Source of the DNA: CBDUMN01 sp965368335
GTDB taxonomy: Bacteria > Pseudomonadota > Alphaproteobacteria > Rhodospirillales > JAPHRK01
Assembly (NCBI GenBank): GCA_965368335.1
Contig: CBDUMN010000006.1
Coordinates: forward strand, 1-61,401
Direction: 5' to 3'
DNA: 61,401 nt
In this document: positions 56,970 to 61,401 of the stretch, piece after piece
Layout of the letters: the number at the start of each line of letters is the position of its first letter
Numbering within the stretch: the stretch's first letter is position 1
Notes under the pieces: generated by a model
What the model was told of the DNA's origin: nothing
What the model saw: the letters and a program-made list of their open reading frames with translations, nothing else
The model's database searches: none
Position numbers and translations under genes: made by a program

Positions 56970-57866
56970 ATGGGAATGTTGATCGGCACTTCACCTGAAT
57001 TGGGAGCCGTCCTGCGTACAGCGCAGGTAGCGGCAGCTGCCGATGTGGCCATGCTGATTCTTGGGGAGCGTGGCACCGGCAAGGAGATGCTGGCCCGAAC
57101 GATCCATCAGGATAGCTTCCGTTCTGAAAAGCCTATGGCGGTCGTCAATTGTGCGGCATTGCCCGAAAATATTTCTGAATTTGAACTGTTTGCGCAGGCC
57201 GATGGAGGAACGCTGTTCCTTGATGGCGTTGATGAATTGCCCCACTCTTGGCAAGGGCGCTTGCTCCGCTTTATGGAAACCGGAGAGAGCCTTAATGAAG
57301 AGGGCAGTGGGCTTATTCAAATTGATTCTCGGGTTATCGTGGCAAGCAGCAAGGATCTCGCCACTCTGGCTGCCGAAGGGCAGTTCCGCGAAGACCTGTT
57401 CGACCGTTTGAACGTCGTTCCCTTGGAAATGCCGCCATTGCGCGAACGAACCGGTGATGTTCCAGTGCTACTTAAAGGGCTGATGAAAGAACTGTCTGCC
57501 CAGCACGGCGTCGAAGCGCCATGGTTTTCAAGAGAGGCGACTAAGCGCCTCGAAAGCTATAGCTGGCCGGGCAATATTCGTGAATTGCGCAATCTTTGCG
57601 AACGTCTTGTCATCCTTTGCGCCGGTCAGGAAGTGACCGCAGAATCCCTGCCGCGTGAAATTCTCAACGGCTCTTCGGACGCCAATGAAGGCGGCCTTTG
57701 GGGATTCAAGTTCCCCGAGGGCGGGTTGGTGCTCGAAGAACTTGAGGTGTCGCTGATCAACATGGCCTTGGCGCGTACGGATAACAATCGGACGCATGCT
57801 GCAGCTCTGCTGGGCATTTCTCGCGATGCTCTTCTTTATCGGATGAAAAAGCACGCGTTGCGTTAA
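56970..57866 (+). CDS. Truncated AAA+ enhancer-binding-like regulator lacking the GAFTGA loop, with Fis-type HTH
   Basis: This 298-residue protein has the sigma-54 activator AAA+ domain without a receiver: Walker A GERGTGKE (32-39), VNCAALPEN, Walker B TLFLDGVDEL (81-90) and arginine fingers QFREDLFDRLNVVPLEMPPLRER. A Fis-type helix-turn-helix ends it (HAAALLGISRDALLYRMKKHAL). Between EFELF and ADGGTLFLD the usual L1 segment with GAFTGA is deleted (about 20 residues). Without it, contact with sigma-54 is not expected; Rhodobacter capsulatus NtrC and TyrR show that such proteins can control sigma-70 promoters. ATG 56970 begins 4 bp after the TauE-like stop. Confidence 0.85.
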   Translation: MGMLIGTSPELGAVLRTAQVAAAADVAMLILGERGTGKEMLARTIHQDSFRSEKPMAVVNCAALPENISEFELFAQADGGTLFLDGVDELPHSWQGRLLRFMETGESLNEEGSGLIQIDSRVIVASSKDLATLAAEGQFREDLFDRLNVVPLEMPPLRERTGDVPVLLKGLMKELSAQHGVEAPWFSREATKRLESYSWPGNIRELRNLCERLVILCAGQEVTAESLPREILNGSSDANEGGLWGFKFPEGGLVLEELEVSLINMALARTDNNRTHAAALLGISRDALLYRMKKHALR

Positions 57867-57879
57867 ACAAACAGTTCTT

Positions 57880-57895
57880 TAGGGTCCTGACCCTA
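57880..57895. repeat. Short palindrome sharing arms with the element at 11251
   Basis: TAGGGTC (57880-57886) and GACCCTA (57889-57895) form a perfect inverted repeat with a 2-nt centre. TTAGGGTCC and GACCCTA are also the outer arms of the 40-bp palindrome at 11251-11290, as if the inner stem-loop were deleted here. It lies just after the stop of the AAA+ regulator. Confidence 0.5.
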
Positions 57896-57905
57896 GGAAA
57901 AAAAG

Positions 57906-57940
57906 AAGCGGAGAGCCGGGAAGGCCTCCGCTTTTATTTT
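57906..57940 (+). terminator. Terminator after the AAA+ regulator, likely bidirectional
   Basis: AAGCGGAG (57906-57913) pairs with CTCCGCTT (57926-57933), with an inner GCC/GGC pair and a 5-nt loop, followed by TTTTATTTT. On the minus strand the stem is followed by TTCTTTTTTT, so it can also end the PCuAC transcript. Confidence 0.85.
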
Positions 57941-57952
57941 GGGGGATTATGA

Positions 57953-57991
57953 AGAGGCGGCACTGGTGGGGACGGCCGCCTCTGTTTTTTT
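57953..57991 (+). terminator. Second terminator facing the PCuAC gene
   Basis: AGAGGCGG (57953-57960) pairs with CCGCCTCT (57976-57983), followed by G and seven T. It is a plus-strand terminator right at the 3-prime end of the convergent PCuAC gene, backing up the one at 57906. Confidence 0.82.
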
Positions 57992-57992
57992 A

Positions 57993-58454
57993 TTAGTGTT
58001 TCATATGGCCTTTCATGGCGCCCATGGCGCCGGCCTTTTCGATCTTGACGTGAGTCTTGATTTCACCGGCTTTCTCGAAGATCAGCGTCAGCGGGAACAT
58101 ATCGCCTTCTTTGAGTTGTTTGGTCAGGCCCATAAACATGACGTGGTCGCCGCCCGGCTTCAGCATAGCCATGCCGTTGGCAGGAACGGCAATGCTTTCG
58201 ACCTGCCGCATTTTCATGACGTCGCCGTCTTTGATGTGGGTGTGCAGTTCGACCTTTTTGGAAATATCAGCTTTGGCTCCAACCAGCTTATCGGCAGCGC
58301 CAGTGTTTTTAACGGTCAAGAAAGCAGCGCCTGCGCGGGCCATTTTTGCCGAAGCGCGCGCCCAGGCGCCCTCGATGGAAATATCCCCGGCAAAAGCAGG
58401 AGCCGTGAGGCCCATCATCAGGGCGGCTGCAGTGGCTGCGATGATCTTTTTCAT
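57993..58454 (-). CDS. Periplasmic copper chaperone PCu(A)C
   Basis: This 153-residue protein has a signal peptide (MKKIIAATAAALMMGLTAPAFA) and the exact copper site of the family: H71, M82, H104 and M106 spaced as H-x10-M-x21-H-x-M (ELHTHIKDGDVMKMR and GGDHVMFMGL). It carries Cu(I) to the Cu(A) centre of haem-copper oxidases, working with SCO. A Met/His-rich C-terminal tail (AMGAMKGHMKH) may bind more copper. ATG 58454 has GGAG nine bases upstream. It lies 28 bp after the SCO gene on the same strand. Confidence 0.92.
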   Translation of the reverse strand: MKKIIAATAAALMMGLTAPAFAGDISIEGAWARASAKMARAGAAFLTVKNTGAADKLVGAKADISKKVELHTHIKDGDVMKMRQVESIAVPANGMAMLKPGGDHVMFMGLTKQLKEGDMFPLTLIFEKAGEIKTHVKIEKAGAMGAMKGHMKH

Positions 58455-58482
58455 AAAAGTGTCTCCTTCAAACGCAAAACTT

Positions 58483-59139
58483 TTAAGATCGTGAATCGAT
58501 AAATTTCTCCAGGGCCGCCGCCATGGCTTCAGGGGGGGTCCCGTAGGAGAAGGTTGTTTCAAATTGGCCGTCAGGGCCCATCAGATAAGTCGTGGCCGAA
58601 TGATCGACCGCGTAGTCTTCATCCCCCTCGCTTCCTTCAGCGCGGGCATAGTAGGTCCGGAAACTTTTAGCCAGTTGAGCAATCTCGTCTTCGGTTCCCG
58701 TCAGGCCAACGATGCTTGGATGAAACTGGACAACATAGTTGGCCATAACTTCCGGCGTGTCGCGCGGCGGATCGACGCTGATGAAAAGCGGTTGAATTTG
58801 TTTCGATTTTTCCGGCCCCAGCAGGTCCATAGCCTCGGCGATGGTGCTCAGTTCCGTTGGGCAGACATCGGGGCAGTAGGTGTAGCCGAAAAAGATCAGC
58901 ATGAAACGGCCGCGGTAATCGGTATCGCTGACCCGCGTTCCATTGTGGTGGGTCAGGGTAAAGGGCCCGCCAATGGAAATCTTTACGGGAGTCCGCGTCT
59001 CTACAATACGGTGGGCGTCGGTATCGGCGTGGCGGAATTGCGACCAGCCAATGAAAAAAATGACGGCTAGGGCTGTAACAATAACGGCGGCTTTGGTGAT
59101 CGTTCCCGGAGCGTTGCCGGGTTTGTTTTCTTCGGTCAT
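58483..59139 (-). CDS. SCO1/SenC family copper chaperone-thioredoxin protein
   Basis: This 218-residue protein has an N-terminal membrane anchor (about residues 15-33, KAAVIVTALAVIFFIGW) and a periplasmic thioredoxin-like domain. The copper site is C89-x3-C93 (GYTYCPDVCPTEL) with H180 (AVDHSATTYLMGPDG). It matures the Cu(A) site of cytochrome oxidase. PCuAC follows at once, forming a Cu(A) assembly pair. The 170-bp region upstream, after the M1-like peptidase stop, can fold into a multi-stem structure whose last strand covers the ribosome site. Confidence 0.93.
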   Translation of the reverse strand: MTEENKPGNAPGTITKAAVIVTALAVIFFIGWSQFRHADTDAHRIVETRTPVKISIGGPFTLTHHNGTRVSDTDYRGRFMLIFFGYTYCPDVCPTELSTIAEAMDLLGPEKSKQIQPLFISVDPPRDTPEVMANYVVQFHPSIVGLTGTEDEIAQLAKSFRTYYARAEGSEGDEDYAVDHSATTYLMGPDGQFETTFSYGTPPEAMAAALEKFIDSRS

Positions 59140-59143
59140 TCAG

Positions 59144-59240
59144 GTTCCAACCTAATTTTTAGTCCCAACCCTTTGAGTCCCAAGAGCGGCAGAAACCCGA
59201 CCCGATGCGCAGGGTCGGACTTCCGCCAATGGGTTGGAAC
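59144..59240 (-). promoter_or_regulatory. Candidate structured RNA leader of the SCO gene
   Basis: Read on the minus strand, GTTCCAACC (complement of 59232-59240) pairs with GGTTGGAAC (complement of 59144-59152), closing a domain. Inside is a long hairpin: GGCGGAA with TTCTGCC, and CCGACCC with GGGTCGG (59197-59203 and 59212-59218 on the plus strand). A small CTAA/TTAG hairpin follows. TTGGGACT occurs twice as a direct repeat. The closing strand ends 4 bases before the ATG and includes the AGG that is the best ribosome site. This looks like a ligand- or metal-responsive leader, but it matches no riboswitch class I know. Confidence 0.55.
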
Positions 59241-59275
59241 GGGGAAATAACAGCAGCCTTACGGTGGGAAATCAA

Positions 59276-59303
59276 TGTGTGATCTCACACACACCTAAGG
59301 TGT
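59276..59303. promoter_or_regulatory. Pair of adjacent perfect palindromes upstream of SCO
   Basis: TGTGTGA-TC-TCACACA (59276-59291) and ACACCT-A-AGGTGT (59291-59303) abut each other, between the M1-like peptidase stop (59310) and the structured SCO leader. They are good operator candidates for a dimeric regulator, the first resembling CRP-family half-sites but with 2-bp rather than 6-bp spacing. Confidence 0.45.
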
Positions 59304-59309
59304 TGAAAA

Positions 59310-61307
59310 TTAATGGAAAGTTATTTGAAGGGGTGTATCGTTTGTTGTCGTGGTTCCTTTTGTGACGGTTTGCCGTCCTTTAAAGGCGATATATCCGCTA
59401 CGGCCATAGTGGGGGAGGGGGCGTAGAATAGCCTCAAGGCTTTCGGAGTCTTTGGCGGCAACGATGGCATAGGCGATGCCATTGGTATTTTTGCCGACCC
59501 AGGCGCGAGCGGTTCCAAGGCCGGTTATCTGTTCCGGTGGCCCGCTGATCCCGTTTCTGGCCAGAAACGGCGTTACCGTTTCTTCCAGACCGATAACCAG
59601 CAGCGGGTGATTGACGTTCAGACCCGTCTCCGTATCGGCGAAACGGGGGCGTAGGTCCATCATTCGCAGAGCGAGACGGCGTGCCGTTTCTCTGGTCTTA
59701 ACCTCGGTGTCGGTTAAAAAGACCAGTGCGTTCTTTGCTAGGGTGACGTCCCGCAAAATCGGAGGCGCTTCACCTTCGGCCAAATGGCGGAATATGTCAA
59801 AAGCGGGATCGACGGCCAAGCTGTTAACGGTGCCCGATACCTGAAGTTTAAAGGTTGCATTCGCTGTTTTAAGATGTTCGAAAAACTTGATTTCTTCGCC
59901 GTTCGTCAGCGTCACGGTCAGAGGTAGCTTCATGTCGTAGACAGGCTCGCTCTGCGCAAGGGTCACGGTAACGCTGCCGCCGCTGCTATGGGCGGTGACC
60001 AGAGACAGCCGGGGCGCTCCTTTTCGGTCTAGCCATTGTTTGAAATAATTGTCGAGCGGTTGTCCCGAAGCTTGCTCGAAAGCCGCTTTCAGGTCATCCC
60101 AGGAAGCCCGGGTGAACCGATGATTACGCCAAAATCCCTTGATTGCTTTGTCGAAGGTTTCATTGCCCAGGCGATTGCGTAGCATATGGAAGAGAAATGC
60201 GACCTTGTTGTAGCCGATGACCTGGGAGGCTGTGTGCCCTTTGCTTGTGAAGCTGCGCGGTGGCGCATCTCTTTCTGGCGGAAGGGCGGCAAAATCGCGC
60301 AGCCAAGCGAGGCGGCGTTCTCTGGCTTTTTCTGAACTTTGTCTAAGCAGGAAAGCGTAGTCGGCCATATAGGTTGTGAGGCCTTCCGCCCAGTTGCCGT
60401 CGGCGTAATCGGTGAAAACCCCGTTTCCCCACCAGTTGTGCAGAATTTCGTGGCCTAAAGAGCTATCCTTAATAAATGGAAGACGCAAAACGTTTGCCCC
60501 CATATAGGTCAGGCCCTGGAAGCCATATCCGACGGGCAGAGGACCGGCGACTACGGAAAATTCGCTAAACGGATAGGGCCCGATCCATTGGCTGTAGAGA
60601 TCAATGTATTCAGCCGTTTTGCTCAAATAACCTTCGGCCAGCCCTTTCATGTCAGGCATGAAATAGGTGCGTAGGCGTAGTCCTTTGTGCATCCGTTCCG
60701 CTACGTTATAGGGACCGGCGAAAAGTGAAATATCATCCGCAGGCTGGAGCATTTCGAAAACTGCTTTGTAGCGGCGCTCCGTGGTTTCCTCTTCCAGCAG
60801 TTTTCCTGGCACGACAGCCTTGTGGAGGGGCGGCGTGTAAAGAGTTGCTTTGTAGGTGAAGAGATCCTTGCCCAGATCGGGAATCCAGCCCGAGGCGCCC
60901 GGGATAAAACTTCCCGATGGGTCGGTAAAAAAGAGGGGGCCCGAGGCTGCCTGCATGTCGTCGGGTAGGCCCGGAAGCTGCCCGTTGTACTCAAGCAGCA
61001 ACTCGTAAGGCTTGCGCCCTTCCGGAAGCCTCAGGAGCATCTCGCCCGGCTTCATCATGGCGTTGACCATCCTACCGTCGAGCCGCAAGGCGGTGACATA
61101 GAAGCTGGGAGACAATCGGATACGCAGAACGCCATCGGCAACGACGGTCATGCGGTCGGTTACTTTGAGTGAGCGGGTGTCCGGGTTGAGATAAACGGTA
61201 AGGTCGTGGGCTAGGCTTTCAACCTTGGCTATCCCCTGTGCTTGTCCGGCCAGGGGGGCGGCAAGAAGAAAAACAAAGAAAGGAATGAAAAGAAGGCGAA
61301 TCATCAT
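59310..61307 (-). CDS. M1 (aminopeptidase N superfamily) metallopeptidase-like protein, atypical
   Basis: This 665-residue exported protein has a signal peptide (LLFIPFFVFLLAAPLAGQAQG). A beta-rich N-terminal domain and a gluzincin zinc site follow: H286-E287-x2-H290 (LGHEILHNWWGNGVF) with E308 (NWAEGLTTYMADY). The GAMEN exopeptidase motif expected upstream is replaced by YGFQGLTYMG, so classical aminopeptidase activity is doubtful. A C-terminal domain of about 170 residues is unassigned. It precedes SCO on the same strand. Its ATG overlaps the stop of a partial upstream frame (ATGA), so it is in an operon. Confidence 0.85.
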   Translation of the reverse strand: MMIRLLFIPFFVFLLAAPLAGQAQGIAKVESLAHDLTVYLNPDTRSLKVTDRMTVVADGVLRIRLSPSFYVTALRLDGRMVNAMMKPGEMLLRLPEGRKPYELLLEYNGQLPGLPDDMQAASGPLFFTDPSGSFIPGASGWIPDLGKDLFTYKATLYTPPLHKAVVPGKLLEEETTERRYKAVFEMLQPADDISLFAGPYNVAERMHKGLRLRTYFMPDMKGLAEGYLSKTAEYIDLYSQWIGPYPFSEFSVVAGPLPVGYGFQGLTYMGANVLRLPFIKDSSLGHEILHNWWGNGVFTDYADGNWAEGLTTYMADYAFLLRQSSEKARERRLAWLRDFAALPPERDAPPRSFTSKGHTASQVIGYNKVAFLFHMLRNRLGNETFDKAIKGFWRNHRFTRASWDDLKAAFEQASGQPLDNYFKQWLDRKGAPRLSLVTAHSSGGSVTVTLAQSEPVYDMKLPLTVTLTNGEEIKFFEHLKTANATFKLQVSGTVNSLAVDPAFDIFRHLAEGEAPPILRDVTLAKNALVFLTDTEVKTRETARRLALRMMDLRPRFADTETGLNVNHPLLVIGLEETVTPFLARNGISGPPEQITGLGTARAWVGKNTNGIAYAIVAAKDSESLEAILRPLPHYGRSGYIAFKGRQTVTKGTTTTNDTPLQITFH

Positions 61308-61401
61308 TTGTGTGGATCTGTCCGCTCTTTCTTGTGGAGTTCATTCAGGCTTGGGAATTTAGCGATCAGTTGGAGGGTCTGCTGGCCCCGGTGTATAGTC
61401 A
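61304..61401 (-). CDS. C-terminal end of a gene upstream of the M1-like peptidase (partial)
   Basis: An open frame enters from the window edge on the minus strand and gives 32 codons ending in QTLQLIAKFPSLNELHKKER and a short tail. Its TGA (61306-61304) overlaps the ATG of the peptidase gene in an ATGA arrangement. Such overlap and the protein-like composition support a real gene end. The protein cannot be identified from this fragment. Confidence 0.5.
   Translation of the reverse strand, partial: TIHRGQQTLQLIAKFPSLNELHKKERTDPHK

Noticed and set aside
1..61401. Reassignment of TAG to an amino acid
   Set aside because: Several intact genes end in TAG at the expected family C-terminus (metY, DUF1192, the hydrolase at 2692, the hybrid kinase, the TauE-like gene), so TAG is a normal stop here.
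1..61401. tRNA genes, rRNA, CRISPR array, prophage or IS element
   Set aside because: No T-loop-like motifs in intergenic DNA, no spaced direct repeats, and no transposase or phage genes were seen.

Overview
The window reads as chromosomal DNA of a free-living, respiring alphaproteobacterium, most likely in or near the Rhodospirillales. Support comes from lineage-typical genes (DUF1192, DUF2336 and DUF6476 proteins, HisZ, an alphaproteobacterial RpoH, YciB/IspZ), moderate GC, dense coding with many 1-8 bp overlaps, and frequent TTG/GTG starts. Genus placement is inference. No rRNA, tRNA, CRISPR array, prophage or insertion sequence was seen.

Layout. 1-4959: a PIG3-like quinone oxidoreductase broken by an amber codon, DUF1192, a hairpin-rich gap of 498 bp, then an operon of metY, an alpha/beta hydrolase, two tandem hotdog thioesterases and an AlkA-like glycosylase that also carries an in-frame amber. 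5063-9555: a two-gene RND efflux system. 9653-11171: a cyclic-di-GMP-I riboswitch in front of an HdeA-like secreted protein, a small cysteine-rich protein and a periplasmic protein. 11337-19044: SpmA/SpmB fusion, KefB/C antiporter, PhyH-like dioxygenase, YciB, MscS channel, radical SAM protein and a membrane coiled-coil protein. 19200-24145: succinate-semialdehyde dehydrogenase, DUF2336, dCMP deaminase, class II glutamine amidotransferase and a hydrolase. 24156-30836: signalling block with a PAS-PAS-GGDEF protein, a hybrid histidine kinase and a duplicated receiver/Hpt module, plus a lone receiver. 30931-38880: YhhW-type pirin, nucleoside deoxyribosyltransferase, DMT exporter, tandem UspA, acyl-CoA dehydrogenase, glycerate 2-kinase and patatin. 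38999-44959: a giant FecR-domain surface protein. 44965-53687: JAMM peptidase, DUF6476, rluD, rpoH, a pseudokinase and its membrane partner, purA, hisZ and a nuclease-like protein. 53886-61401: PiT phosphate transporter, TauE/SafE protein, an enhancer-binding protein without its GAFTGA loop, and a copper/cytochrome-oxidase assembly set (PCuAC, SCO, M1-like peptidase).

How parts may work together. Three elements suggest a c-di-GMP-linked lifestyle: a diguanylate cyclase without a recognisable product-inhibition site, the c-di-GMP riboswitch, and a giant calcium-binding surface protein. The hybrid kinase and its two Hpt proteins and extra receiver form a branched phosphorelay that seems to have arisen by tandem duplication of a receiver-tail-plus-Hpt unit. 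The SCO/PCuAC pair points to Cu(A) site assembly of a haem-copper oxidase; a multi-stem RNA could form in the SCO leader.

Most interesting leads: the structured SCO leader, the hairpin that captures the pit ribosome binding site, the phosphorelay duplication, two otherwise intact genes interrupted by TAG-C codons, the pseudokinase-membrane pair, the AAA+ activator missing GAFTGA, a FixK/FNR-type box ahead of rpoH, and a giant protein with two sets of seven repeats that could each form a beta-propeller.
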